A stretch of 64,000 nt of DNA, from contig JAZAYU010000019.1 of the NCBI GenBank assembly GCA_038501625.1, positions 4,654,324-4,718,323 on the forward strand, given 5' to 3'. The position numbers were made by a program, and so were the translations under genes. Of this stretch, positions 12,964-25,473 are shown one piece after another. The stretch comes from Corbicula japonica (taxonomy: Eukaryota > Mollusca > Bivalvia > Venerida > Cyrenidae). The notes beneath the pieces are model-generated. The model ran no database searches and was not told the DNA's origin. It worked only from the letters and a program-made list of their open reading frames with translations. How positions within the stretch are numbered: the stretch's first letter is position 1; each line of letters opens with the position of its first letter.

Positions 12964-13537
12964 GCAGCGAGGTCCATTTCACAATTCAACTTCACATAAA
13001 AGTTGGTTCTCACCAGCCTTACATCTTGTTTTCAAGAAAAACTCCATGCATCCGATTTTTCCGTCACTGGGCGTTATGCTCCATTGAATTTAAAGGCCTA
13101 ATAATCCACTGACAAGCTACCATTCAGTAGTTTTCAACTTGATTTCCCTAGTCTAAAAATGGCCGATTGCTAGTAACTATTGGTTACAACGAACGACAAC
13201 CTACTCTCTAAAGTAACGATTTATGTTTTTGCTTTCCAAAATGCTAGTCCGATATAATGCTAACGAATAATAAATTTTAATTTTTGAAGATATTTTGCAA
13301 TTAGCGATTTAAAAAAAATAAAGCCAATAAACAAAATTTGTCAAAACAATACTTTGCCGTAAGTTTTTACCGGTCAGTTTTTTTCCCGTGTTTACATTGC
13401 CTTATGCTTTGCACAGCCGGTAACCGGAGCAAACTTCCGTGACATCGAAAAAAACTTGTTAGTGAATGGGCATTCCTGCGACCTTAAGACGAGCTTAACG
13501 CTCGGGTCGCTTCGCGACCCGAGCTAGAGCTCGATAT

Positions 13538-15229
13538 TAATTTTTTTACATAACACCAAAATGTGTTCTGATTATGATTTTATTTGAACTGTTTAGTAAT
13601 CTTGTGTTCTTTATATTGGTAGTGAAGATGTCTTTCCATAGTTGTATTATTTATTGTTTGAAAATACATAATAATTGTGGATGTCCACAAGAAACGGTAG
13701 ATTAAATTAATCAAGAAAACCGTAAATGGTTTAAGACACATTTTGCATCAAAATGCTCATTTTAAATGGGGAACGGGGTATGGGGAACATTATTCATTGT
13801 TGAATTTGTTATTTCAGGGAAATATAAGATTCTGAATTAAAATATCAGGTTTAGGGTAAGGGTTAGAAAAAAAATAATATTATTTTATAAGTAGTACTTA
13901 AATAATGTAATTATTGTGTTTGTGGAAATCCAAAGTTTTTCATGAGAAAAGGTTAATATTTAATGAACTTTAGCTTTAAGCAGTAGAAATGTAATGTGCT
14001 ATTAAGAAATGTATATATTTAATGAAATTTATTTTTGTAAATATTCTAGTTTTTATATTTACTTCATACTTTTCATAAAATAATAAATACAAAACACTGC
14101 ATTTTTTGTTTGATTTTCTCCTGAAGTAAAGAAATCGGACAAATATTAATGTTTTAAATCTGCTGGCCACTTGTCGGTAAAAAGCATCCACATTGGACGT
14201 TTTTTTATCGAAATCCTTTTCGCATGCTTAGCTAACATAAGTGTTCTTTTACAAATAAAAGATCTTACAATTAAATAATTTATAATGACATAAAAATAAA
14301 TATTCAAAATATTTTTCGAACTGTCTATATCGTTTAGAAATTTAGGCGCTGTCGCCGTACGGGTTCGCTCCCCAGTAGGGTCAATATCATTTTTAACCCA
14401 AGGTTTTGACAGTTAATCCAAGGTTAGTGTAGCCCGCAGGTTAAGTTTGTTTTCGAATACCCGGTCCCAGGATGCTAGCTGTTAGACATTTGTAGTTCTA
14501 AACAAAACCTGCCATAAAACATAAATAGGACCTTACTTACAATAGATGACAAGGGAATTTTGACGACCCTCGACCACTACAAGTGTTTAAACGAGAATGA
14601 TATATTTCGAATTTATTTTATGCACTAAAAATAATTTTGTCCTTTGAAAATATAATAATTAAAATATTTAACACTGTGTTTTCTTTTTTTCCACAATATT
14701 TCTCGTTACTTGTTTGAAACTGATCATTGTGTTACCCATTCTCTTTTTTTCTACTCCACTTCTTGCTTGTGTAGGGAGGCAATGTCCATTCCTGATATGC
14801 ATGTTTCACTTTTCTACCTATCTTTCGAGGAATTTTTTAGCCGTTTTCCGAATTTACAATTATTTGTAATATATTATGCTACTGTTCATCATGTATGTAA
14901 TGCTGATAATAATAAAACTTATGAATCTCTAAATAAAAGTTGAAAGAAAAAATTATCGAAATTATGTAAATTTCGAAGAATAACATCAGGTGCGAAAAAT
15001 TATCCAGTTTTGTCAAAACATGTTTGAAAAGTGTAAAATACTTTTTTCTGCATTCTTCAGAGAGTTTCACCTGATGTTCATTTGTGTTTGTAAATATATT
15101 TAATCTGCTTTACTATATTTTGTTTTGTTTACTGACTGTTCAAAGGCGGTACCCATCCAAGTTTAACATTGTATTGTTTGTTTAGTACATGTGTCTAATG
15201 GTTTGTTCGTTGCCAGTTATCTAAAAAAA
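13538..15229. other. Intergenic 3' flank of unit A, no gene seen
   Basis: The first 700 bp resemble the flanks at 47760-48470 and 59400-60100. 14735-14812 is an R1 fragment. 14810-15200 recurs at 27950-28330 and contains a small inverted repeat beginning AACATCAGGTGCGAAA near 14983. Short ORFs here are not conserved. Confidence 0.6.
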
Positions 15230-15530
15230 AGTGAAATATGCATATCAGGAATCGCCACATTCAGAAAAAGCAGCCTCCCCACACAGTCGAGAAGAAGAGA
15301 GGGAGAGAGCATGGTTAATAAAATGATCAGTTTCAAAAGAGAAACCACTAACAATTAACAAAAATGAGAACCCGAGGGGATACCGCCTTGGAACGGTCAG
15401 TGGCAAATCAAATTGCCACTGGGGGTTTAAACCAGGTTCTAGGGTGCACCAACCTCACACTTTCCCCAACAGGTTCTCATATTACAAAACAAATACAAGT
15501 TGTCTTGGTGAAACAACTCCGACCCACTTA
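15230..15530 (-). repeat. R1 interspersed repeat, reverse orientation
   Basis: Reads from GTGAAATATGCATATCAGGA through CCAGGTTCTAGGGTGCACC to the distal part ACAAGTTGTCTTGGTG. The matching repeat in the next unit (26622-26886) is interrupted by a pogo-like element. Confidence 0.6.
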
Positions 15531-17092
15531 TTGGCTTAACAATGTTGTTAGTTTGTTACTTTGTACGTGTATTATTATTCTCAGCCCTGCTGGTCCGTTC
15601 TTGTGTACACTCACCCAAAGTTCTAGGTGGTCATCAATTGTATATGTTTACATTATATGTTAATTCCATTTCTTACCTATGTCAAGCGAGGTTGTGAAAG
15701 AAACTGTTTTGTCTTGGAATCAATTACCAAAGTCCTATTAAAACATAACAAACGATTTAGAGCGATTCTTTGGTTGCTTGGTAATAAACTGAAGGAAATG
15801 CATTTTTAGCAAAATGAGGATAACTGTCGCCAAAATGTTCCAAAATCAATTATTACAAGATGAAAGCTAAAATTGTAAATTGAAAACAGCTGTTAGCAAC
15901 TGATCAAAAATAAAGATTTGAGTTAATGTCTACCAAATGAAAAATCACGGACAAAAAATAACCAATTAGAACTTTGGATGAGTTTATGAGGCTACTCCTA
16001 GTCATACTCACATTAAACATCTACTTATGGACAAAAGTCTTGTCAGGTATGGTTTTATTTATTTTTCTTTTATGAATTTGCGAACTTGAAATGTTGTCTA
16101 CTTTATTTCTCCTGTATTTAACTTTAAGGCATTACTCCGTTCGTCATTGCTTTGTCATAGACAACAACGAAAAATCTGTGAAAATTGTTCAGTTTGATGC
16201 ATTGTATGTGTACTGAAATATCACATCAGTCGAGAGAACTAACTATGTTAACGGAATGCTTTGCAAGTGTTCATTGTTTAGTTCCAACATTTAAACAAAA
16301 GTCTAGCTCATTACGCTCTTTCTTAAATCGGTTGTAAGATAAAAGTGAATTAGTAAGGAAAATTTCATTTCGAAATATGACTTTTGCGTATTTACGTTTG
16401 AACCTCCAAAGAAGGAAAGATTCGGAATATATTGATACTTATTATAAGTTACATCACTGTATATCAAATTTCCTAATAACGAAAGATTCGGCATATATTG
16501 ATACTTATTTTAAGTTACATCAGTGAATATCAAATTTCTTAGAAATAGATACACAAATATCTTTGCTGTATATTTTAACAAGTATATTCATCCACTTGCA
16601 TGAATATTCACGCTTGTTTTGCATACGGCGATGCAGTTTTGCCTTCCAAAGGTTTACAAGGAAAATGGTTCATGGACCGTGATAGGCTAGCGTACTCCTT
16701 CATCAAATGGAGAAGCGTTTTTGTTCAGATCGAGAGAAATTTTATTGAGAATCGTGTTTGCAAAAAGTTATCTAGTCAGTAATATTTTCTTTTGTGAAAT
16801 GAATAATTTCGTATAATGTTGTTGACATATTACTGTATGGATATGTCCTTATTTAAATTACTAATTTTAGAGGACTAATAAAGGTTTTTAAGTTGTGATA
16901 AAAGATAGTATTATATTATTCAGTCTTCATCTGATGAAGATGCAGTTTCTGTCCGATCGGGTGTAAATGCTGTTTATCAGACATGAAACACTCTTCGTTT
17001 TGTATAATAGTAGTAATAGTCTCTGTTTTTGGACATCCTTCTGTCTCTAGGGACAATATAGTCTGCATCTGAGTGTTTACTTAGTATAGACT
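15531..17092. other. Intergenic region shared with 28330-29890
   Basis: Aligns over its length with the next unit at roughly 10% divergence. It includes tandem-like blocks with GAAAGATTCGGCATATATTG near 16420-16500. Apart from one short ORF (16600-16782) nothing gene-like is seen. Confidence 0.55.
16600..16782 (+). other. Short ORF kept open in two units, function unknown
   Basis: A 60-residue ORF starting MNIHACFAYGDA has a 62-residue relative at 29408-29596. An AATAAA-like signal follows about 100 bp later in both. Differences between the two are mostly amino-acid changing, and the ORF is absent from the later units, so it may simply be an unbroken non-coding stretch. No family is recognised. 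Confidence 0.2.
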
Positions 17093-19290
17093 TCACCGCC
17101 GGTTGTGGCTGAATAAGCCAATGCGGGAGCTGCATCTCTTTTCGCACTTGCTGCAAGTGTTTTCAGTGGTAGGTACCATTATGGTACCAGTGAAAGGCTG
17201 GGCCCTCTGCTGTTTGCGGCTCTTCCTTTCATCGCACTTGATCTCCTCAGCCTGCCTGACGCCGGTTTTAGCGCCAGCTAGAGCGGTCGGAAGATGCTGT
17301 TTCGACATCTGCTTGGTTAATGTGGCAAACTTCAGATCCCTCTTGCAGCCATTCTTATAGCTCAGGGCGGGTCGACCAGTTGGCCGTGATCCGCTGGTAA
17401 GCAGTCCATAGAGGATGTCATTTGTGATGCGGTTATTGTCCATCTTGCATACCTGTCCGAGTCAGCGCAGGCGTCTCTGAGAGTGGGTGGCGAATATCCT
17501 TGACAAACCTTCCGGTGCAAAATCATCTGCGATGGTGACGTGATCCTTCCCGGTGACGCCAACGAATCGTCTGATCTTGCGCGTGTAGAAGGCGTTAAGT
17601 CTTCGCCTTTTCTGTGTGCTTAGGGTCTAAACCTCAATGCCTTATCGAAGGGTGCTCTTCACGCACGCTCGGTACAACTTTACCCACACTGTAACTCGGG
17701 ATACACGCGGTCAGCAAGTACCTGCAGGCGATTGAGGGCTACCCTCGCGAAGGCTTTTCCAATGATGCTGAGGAGAGAGATCCCACGATAGTTGTTGCAG
17801 TCGCCGCGGTCAACAATGTTCTTCAAGAGCGTGACGATCGTTGCATCCCCCATGTCTTGAGGTATCGTTCCTACTTCACAGTAATTATCGGATGCTTATT
17901 AAGATGTCCATAGAATTTGCTCTCTTTTGCAGCCTTCACAACCTCAGGTGAAATTCCGACATTGCCTGGTACTTAACTGCAGGACAGCGAGTCAAAGGTA
18001 GACACTTGGTATGCAACAGGCTAACTCGATGATTGGTTGCGAGACGAGCTCTTCCATGGTGGTCAGTGGTATGGTGACGACATTTTCTCTAGAGTGCTGC
18101 ATCCCGTAATTCTTAACCCATCTCTCCATCTGCTCGTCACGGTCCTTGATGATATCGTCTAAGGTGGACTTGAGCGGTGAGGTCTTAGTGACACTTGGTC
18201 CAAACGCTTTCCTCATCCTCACGAGCATGGCGCGGGTATTCCCAAAGTCAGTGGTCTGGATGTCACGGCTATGATTAAGCCAGTAGTCAATGACACACCT
18301 ACGGGCGTTATTGCGGTCTTTAATGTAAAATGTAGGCAGCCAGTGTTTTATCGCAAGGATTCCTCTTGTAGTTGAAAAATGCGGCACCGTTGGCGTCTAA
18401 TTGAATCAAATCGATTCACCAGCGTCGAACCAGTCCTCGTTCTTCCTTGCACCCTTCCCAAAGGTGTCTGAGTCCGCCTGGTATATGGCATCACCTGTCT
18501 CGGCGTGCTGTAGCGCTGTCTGTGGGGCAGAATTCCAGGGTCTTGTCAATGACAACGCATGTCTTCGTGCAGCTCAGGCTTTAAGGTTCTGGTAGTGTCG
18601 ATGGGAGGCCAGCACTTCTACTCGAAGCGGTGGATCTGTCAGACCCATCATGCTGCCGACCAGAGATTGATTGTTGTCAAAGTCAGCACTACACCTGGGG
18701 AGCTGCTGGTTAATCCCGGTTTTTTGTTTGATGATAAGGTCCTTCTGGTGGCAGAGCTTCGACCTGGGATATCGCCAACAAACTGTGGGGAAGGGGCTTA
18801 GTGTTATCGATATATTAGTGATAACGTGATTATAGAGGGATCACAGCCCAGACAGCCGTGGTCAGTTCTCGTTTATCTTGCCAACTCCTCATTGTCCGGT
18901 TCAACTTGGCAAGGAGGTTTGGTTGCTTTCAACCGGGCTTTGAAGTCTCCGAGCATGAACTGATTTGCCTTATCTAGTAACCCTTTAATCCCTGCTCCCA
19001 ATCCTCATTTCATGTACATTTTCCTCGGCTTAAGAGCAGTGTGGGCCTTAACACTACAACTGTGTATAGGTCCTGACTAGTATTAAGGCGGAATGAGAGG
19101 ACACGCTGGGTTCCCTGTGAAGGAGGTTCAACTTGTAACAGAAGGAGTTGCGGACTTCAAAGCCAACTTTATAGATTCGGCGCTCTTCCGAATCCATAAA
19201 CCACACAAACTTAATTCAGGAATCAAACTACAACGGTTTACGGCCACAGCTCCTAGAAAAAAATTGACAACAGAAGATTGTGTTCGTATC
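17093..19290 (-). mobile_element. Decayed LINE remnant, unit B
   Basis: Read on the minus strand, pieces of a non-LTR retrotransposon ORF2 appear in order. An endonuclease part has FMLGDFKAR near 18950 and a SWRYPRSK-like stretch near 18770. A linker lies at 17992-18387 with AFGPSVTK and QMERWV. An RT finger segment with YRGISLLSIIGKAF is near 17800. The C-terminal tail at 17093-17443 has a Cys pair, CSKCEKRC, then SRIGLFSHNRR. Stops and frameshifts break it between every piece, and the RT catalytic core is missing. Related remnants precede each gene unit and so mark the repeat unit of the array. Confidence 0.7.
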
Positions 19291-20498
19291 TTATTCTAAG
19301 TAAGCGAGATAATTGCCTTAACCGTAGCTTAACTTTAAACTTTGATTATCTCACTTTGTAAGCGGATACATTTAACAAACGTTCTATCCACCTTTACATT
19401 TATACGAACAGTCATCACATGAGGCTTCTATTGTGATTGGAACCTTTTATTCCAAGGTTTGCCCTGAGGTTTCATGTGCGATAAGACTACTCCAGTTCTG
19501 TCGGTTAATCAGAATCGTGTCGATTATGGTATGACCAGAATATTATATTCCAAAGTTTCGCGGGGGATGTTCGAAGTATTCTTTAGCTTAAGTCTGAGTT
19601 TTTGACTGGCATTGGCTTACCGAGGCTTCGTGCGAATCTTCCGATAATTCGTTTGTTTTTATGAAAACCTGTTGCGGCAAGTAAAAGGTTTGTGCACCCC
19701 AGAACCTGCTTTAAAGCCCAGTGGCAGATTATTTTGCCACTGAACGTTCCAAGGCAGTCTGCTCGGGTATTCATTTTCGTTAGTTGTTTGTGGTGCCTAT
19801 TTTAAATTGAAAATGTTTTACCAATGCTCTCTTTTCCTCGCTACTTTTTGGTTGTGTGGGGAGGCTGCGTATTCAAGATGTGGCCATTCCTGGCATGCAC
19901 ATTTCACATTTTGGCATACCTAAGCTGCCCGTGTGGCTTCACTTTATACCCAGAATCCCCAAGGTAGGATTTAACAATGGAATCAGAATTTTATTAGAAC
20001 GTTTTATATGGAAGCCTTACATTGCTTTGTGATGTTTTAACACGACCTGTCTCCTTTTTGTATGTGACAATATCTTGCATACCTAGGCTTTGTTGTTTTG
20101 GGTTTGTTCAGTACTCTGCTAAGCCACCTTTTGCAAGGGGCTTCCTTTTTTAAGTTTGAACCCCGCTCAATCATTCTTTGTGTGTGGTGGCCATAATTAT
20201 GTGAGTGTTATATGCACGAGTATAGGTAGAAAAAGTATCAGAGTCTCTGGTACTCGATCAAATTTTAGAGTATCGAATTATAAAACTAGTACTCAATTAA
20301 CCGGGAAAAAACAATATTTTGGTATAAAACCCCATTTTTGGCTGGGTTTTAATTATATATCTCATGCGGATTTCTGTAAACACGCTGACACATGCTGTCG
20401 TATCATCAGTAAAAGAGTCATCGACTTTTTGAATCACGTGTTTTCACGGTCCATTGATTTCGCTTTCATTTGCTGAAAGATATATCGATTATATTAAA
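19291..20498. other. Upstream region of copy B, distal part
   Basis: Conserved with 32100-33560 and 51860-53030. It begins with a small inverted repeat around GCGAGATAATTGC and ATTATCTCACTTTG and includes one R1 copy. Short ORFs are R1 translations or chance. No gene is seen. Confidence 0.55.
19688..19915 (+). repeat. R1 interspersed repeat
   Basis: R1 copy at the same unit position as 32727-32945, 52226-52442 and the partial one at 63920-64000, so it was present in the ancestral unit. Confidence 0.6.
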
Positions 20499-20881
20499 TT
20501 TTGTAGCGTTATGCTACCGCAAGAAGAACACTAACAAAATGTAAGTGTGTGTCGGCCAGGAGCCCTCGCCGTGGTCGCTCGGACGAGCTACTAAGACTGC
20601 CGCACTCGCATGCTTAATAGAATACTGCCTCACTGGAGAGCCTTGCGCGTCCAGTATATATATAGAACCCTATCTGATTACATAGCTACCGTTAATAACA
20701 AAGTTATATAATTATTGTAATAATAAATAGTCTGCAACCACAGCGATAACAGGCCGATACAGTGATTGTACCCGCTGACCCTATCCGCAGGCAGTGTCCA
20801 GTTCAAGCTTGACAAACTGACCCTCTGACAGGTTCATCGAGTACGATTTGCTATCGCTGTAGTTGCTTATTATATTACAAA
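20499..20881. mobile_element. Unit B-specific insertion with inverted repeats
   Basis: Absent from the matching sites in unit C (about 33560) and unit D (about 53010). It contains an inverted pair GCAACCACAGCGATA near 20735 and TATCGCTGTAGTTGC near 20852, each next to TAATAATAA-type sequence, so a small MITE appears to lie inside or at one end. A degenerate TATATATATA tract is at about 20655. Confidence 0.45.
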
Positions 20882-22469
20882 TTTATCATAATAACGTCAT
20901 TCAAGTTTTTTTTATTTTGTTACTCTGACGATTCTGGACTAATCGATTAGTGGGAATGTTTCATACGTCCTACATTATGAAAAACATAAAAGTTGCGAAT
21001 ACCCGGGTATCCGACAAGAAAAATGTATATTGAGCAATTCTTTCACAACCCTGGTATCTGATATACTACGACATCACCTCGGGCATTCTCATGACTTAAT
21101 TAGCATCTTGCATACTAAGCCACGCTCTCAGGTTGTGATAAAAACTTTCACTACACAAGCCCCGCCTCCATCTTTCGGGGAGTAAGTTTAAGTACTGAAG
21201 CCACGCCTACCGCTTCCTGCACTATTAAGAAAAATGTTGCATACCAAGTGTCTACCTTTGGCCACGCCTATAGCTTCCTGCACTATTAAGAAAAATGTTG
21301 CATACCAAGTGTCTACCTTTGGCTTGTTGCACTTTCGATTAGAACCATATGTACAAACCTGAATATTGATTGACGAATCGGTATGTAGTCTAAACTGTGT
21401 ACAATTTCACCTAAACCATTAGCAACAAATATAATTGCAATACTTTGAAATTAAAAGAATGTATTTAAAACTCATTATTTTTGAACGATATAATTATGTA
21501 GTTCATTTCCGTTGAAGGTTTAAAAGGGAAACTGAAAAACATTAACCTACTAATCCGCTGATCAGACACTAGATCAATTTCGATAGGATTATGACTACTT
21601 AAGCGATTAAGATTGAAATGAACCGATGGTTTAACTTACTTTCTGTATACAAGGTATTTCCTAATATACGTCAATAACGTTACGAAAGTCACGTGGCCCG
21701 CGATGCGCGATAATGATTTTCATATTCATGTGACTTCATCGATAGTAAACCAACTGGAAAATTATAATGATGAAACCTCTTGAACTTTACGGTACAGAAA
21801 TAGTTTAACCCCTGTTCATTAAAGGAATTCCTAAAATAAATCCAGTTTGTCATGACCAGCGTGACGTGAATGCATGCTGCAAAAAAGCTGTGTAAAATAC
21901 GTCGAGCTCCAGGTCTCGATGCACGATCTCAACCGCCATTGATGCCAGTTGTTAGTTATTCTAACATTTGCATTGGAGCTATGACGTACTCGGTACCTCG
22001 TCTGTGGATAAAGGTGCTTATTTCATCTGTAATCTTTACTGTGTGTTAAATTTTCGTGTATTCCGCGCTATGCAATATGCGCGAAATCAAATCCGAGCGA
22101 AATTTCACTATATAATTGCTTTTCATGTGAGTATAATACAACGGCGCGAATTTATGACAGCGCAAAAATGTAATTTGTTGCGTTTGCGCGAAAATTTATC
22201 CACGCAAAAGTAAATGCTACAGTAGTATACAATTGGATTTAATGATTTCTTAAGTTACAAATTTCTTAGTTCAGTTCAAGAATCTATTATTTCATTACTC
22301 AGTTTGCATTTTCACTCATTCATACATGTCGCTTTATCAGAAATTTGCCTAAAAATAACGATACTTATCCAAATAAACCGATGCCCACCTAGACAATATT
22401 GTATGCAAAACTATGGCCTTTGGTTGTTTTCCACCATTTTTTCTCGCTAACATTAGACCGTTAGGCTTC
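20882..22469. other. Upstream region of copy B, proximal part
   Basis: Shared with 33570-35240 and 53150-54300. It contains several GC boxes such as CCCCGCCTC in conserved blocks and a 61-bp tandem duplication. No ORF is conserved between units. It may contain distal control elements, which cannot be resolved by eye. Confidence 0.5.
21200..21321. repeat. 61-bp tandem duplication
   Basis: Two adjacent units start GCCACGCCTA and end CTACCTTTG, nearly identical. Units C and D have a single unit, so this is a private change in unit B. Confidence 0.85.
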
Positions 22470-22680
22470 CATTCTGCCAGGCTGCTAGGCCGTAAATTTC
22501 ACAATGCTTGTATGCCAACTTCATGCTGCTCGGTTGCAAACTTCAGGCTACTAGCCTGCAAACTCCGGGCAGTTCGGTTGCCAACTTCAGGCTGATTGGC
22601 TTCCAGCTCCAGGCTGTTCCGATGGCCAGCTCCCGGCTGCTGTGCTGCCAACTTCAGGCTGCTAGGCTGCCATCTTCAAG
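22470..22680. repeat. Degenerate ~20-bp minisatellite
   Basis: Repeats of CAACTTCAGGCTGCTAGGCTG type with many variants. It is also in unit C (35250-35460) but lost from unit D, where a different insertion occupies the region. Confidence 0.7.
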
Positions 22681-22698
22681 AACCTTAAATGTTAATAA

Positions 22699-22729
22699 CA
22701 TTAATAATAATAATAATAATAATAACGAC

Positions 22730-22788
<59 letters not shown>

Positions 22789-22866
22789 TAATAATAATAA
22801 TAATAATAATAACAATAATAATAATAATAAAAATCAAACGATCATCATCATCATAATAATGATCAT
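22699..22866. repeat. (AAT)n/(ATC)n microsatellite upstream of copy B
   Basis: A long AAT run followed by ATCATCATC ending about 350 bp before the TATA box. Its complement resembles the (GAT)n(TTA)n tract of intron 3. Confidence 0.9.
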
Positions 22867-23000
22867 CGTCATCGTGGTCAACTGATGTGTTGGTTGAACT
22901 TTTAGAAGATTATAGTTCAGAAGTTGAAAAAAATAATAATTCGACCGAACGACATAAATTGACAAAGCGTATTCTAGGTCTTTTGTCATGATGAATGTAA

Positions 23001-23016
23001 GGAAAAGAAAGTTTTC
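23001..23016. promoter_or_regulatory. Possible interferon-response-like site, copy B
   Basis: GGAAAAGAAAGTTTTC, about 200 bp before the TATA box, has the spaced GAAA repeats of IRF sites. It is identical in copy D (55039-55054) and altered by a base in copy C (35755-35770). Function is speculative. Confidence 0.25.
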
Positions 23017-23186
23017 TAGTCGAAAAAAGAGGTCCATCAGTGCGTTTATCGGCCTATGAATTTTGAGTTCACGTAGTTACAGACTGGTTATTAAAGTGGA
23101 TGAACTATTTACCGCATCTTTCCATTCGATAGGACCATTTTTGACAATTTCGATATCCGTTCCGGAATCCGGATACGCACCTTCGT

Positions 23187-23224
23187 GAATTTCCGGAAAA
23201 TGCTTATGGAAATATGTATATAAA
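23187..23224 (+). promoter_or_regulatory. Core promoter of copy B
   Basis: TATATAAA at 23217-23224 lies 95 bp before the start codon, the same distance as in copies C and D. Just upstream, GAATTTCCGGAAAA contains a TTC-N2-GAA palindrome that could bind STAT- or Rel-like factors. Transcription would begin about 25-30 bp after the TATA box, leaving a short unspliced 5' leader. Confidence 0.6.
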
Positions 23225-23318
23225 CTGGTCTGTCAGAAGATGATTATTTAAACTAACCATTCGTATTTTCATAAATATCAACTATTTGTTATCACATATT
23301 TTCACAAATTTTATCAAA

Positions 23319-23340
23319 ATGGATCTTCAATATTCCAAAA
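23319..23340 (+). CDS. Copy B exon 1 (22 nt coding)
   Basis: ATG GAT CTT CAA TAT TCC AAA A, then donor GTGAGT at 23341. The single leftover base joins AC of exon 2 to make Asn8. The identical 22-nt structure recurs at 36068 and 55352. Confidence 0.75.
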
Positions 23341-25412
23341 GTGAGTATTGCACATTTCTTGTGTGAAAATCATGTAGTTGTATTGTTCTTGATAAATTTT
23401 CATAAAAAACCGATATTATATCTAAAGTTCTTTATTTTTTGTACAAAAATTATCATTTCTATTAATAGCGGGTACATTACACTTGTAAAGTGAAGATTTC
23501 CGGTCAAGTTGGAAATTTTATTTCTCAATATTTTTAGTACAAAAGGGATATATAAATAAAGAAAGCATCCATTTTCTATCACTTATTTTACTTTTTTTTT
23601 AATTTGAAAGAAAGCTTTGTCAAATGAACCATTTTACATTGAAAAGTAAGTGCATATTCCAAAAGTAACTTTTTACACAATGCATGTTTCTTTTATGGTA
23701 AGACATAGTTTAATACGTAAATTTTGTTGTTGTTTTAGCGAATTTACACTATTTAAATTTGCTTATCGATGATTCGAATCCGCTGAAAGTATATTGTTTA
23801 TTTTGAATACTAATAGTTGTCTCTGTGTGTTTTTTATCATCACAATTTCTTACGAACTCAAACAATATAGGTTTTGTTACATTGAGCTTGACTAGATCAC
23901 AATTAACAATGTTTACTTTTTGCTTTCAGACAAGCTATATGCGCTGTTTGCGTTATTAACGGTCAACGGAGCTTTTACTGTGTCGATTCGGGGGAAACGT
24001 CCGACGAACCTTAGCCTCGAAAGGCCGTGCAATGTTTCTGAAGAATTGGAGCCTGTCACAACTGCGCCGTTTAAGCAAAGCATTGGTGATCTAACGATAC
24101 AATTTGAAGATCTAAAAGACGAGGTTCGAAGAGTCAAAACATTTGTAAGTTCTGTTTTTCCTAATTTTCTCACGTTCAATGCATTAACTTTAAACATAAA
24201 ATGCGAATTAAATTGCCTAAAGCTTTAATCTTCATAAACGTTAAATATTTCAAGCTGGATGATGTTACGAATTTCAATCGAAAGATATTGTTTCATTTCA
24301 AAAACATCCCATCGATATATTAATTTCGAATACGCCCCAAAGGAAGAGCATTTAAACAATAAACACCTACGTATATGCGGATTATTTTAAACTTAAGCTT
24401 AAATCTGCATAATGTGTAAATTTTTCCGTCCGTAGACCTCGTATTCCAATCAGAATGTAAAGTTTCAAATGTTAAAATTTTAAAAACACCTCCCACCATT
24501 GTATACCCAAAACAATTTGCGTAAAGTTGAGTGAAATGCGCTTCTGCTCAAACATACCTTTTATGACACAGATAAAGAGTAATTACGGCATTAGCGATGC
24601 TCAGGCGTCAAGTTTGGACTCTTTAGAAAACTTTATGGAAAGAGAGAGAATGATAGCTGGAGACGAGCAGCGAGCTGCGGCTATAAACCAGGTAAGCAAA
24701 CATCTCTATTATATGCTTTCCATTGAATTATAGAATTTTCCCGGTGATATAAAAGTGGTATTTCACTGTTTTCCGACAGTGCAGTATCATTTTTTTTTTA
24801 CTGCTTTTTTCATGTTGGTGCCCAAACGCACATAACATACCAAATGAGAACTGTTAGAAAACGGGCTAATATTTGTACAAAAATTATCATTTCTATTAAT
24901 AGCGGGTACAAATAACCTTGTATATTTGACGTCATGACATCACGTCATACACAAACGGTTTGGCGCCATTTCTTGCAACGTTTCTGTCAAATTCACGCAA
25001 ATTTTGCTCTAACAGCATAAAATAAAAAGAATTTGATTTTAAATATATTTCTATCTTACACTGGTAAAAACAAATATCCTCTATTAATTGTAATAAAACG
25101 AGTTAAACAAAAGTTTTGTTAGTGGCGTCATGTTTGAATTGACATACTTATAACAACATGCTCTCTTTTCCTCTCCTCTTTTTCGCTGCTGTGTTTTGTG
25201 AGTGTGGCGATTCCTGATATTCATATTTCACTTTTTTTCAGTTATAGTGTTAATATATGATTTTTTGTCTAAGGGTACATGCTGTTTGAGAAGGCCAAGC
25301 TGAAAAATTAAAACATTTATGTCATTGTCTATATTTTAATTATATCAGTTTGTATCAGATGATGATTATAATGACGACGACGACGGTGACGGTCACAATG
25401 AAATTTACGGTT

Positions 25413-25473
<61 letters not shown>

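Larger units (their letters stand above)
7717..13537 (-). mobile_element. Helentron-like non-autonomous element, inverted copy
   Basis: This is the reverse complement of the element at 2234-6336, from ATATGAACTAAGGCACTGCC on the left to GCTAGAGCTCGATAT on the right, with many substitutions and small indels. It is longer because of the nested element at 11336-12963. Removing that leaves about 4.2 kb, close to the left copy. A long T and G homopolymer pair sits near 10978-11013. Short ORFs in it are not kept in the partner. It could instead be the right half of one giant foldback, but native flank lies between the halves. Confidence 0.6.

Noticed and set aside
2234..13537. A single giant foldback transposon
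   Set aside because: The centre (6337-7716) matches the ordinary 3' flank of copy B, so two inverted insertions explain it better.
14341..14390. Possible tRNA near GGGTTCGCTCCCC
   Set aside because: Only a box B-like motif is present; no box A or cloverleaf can be formed around it.
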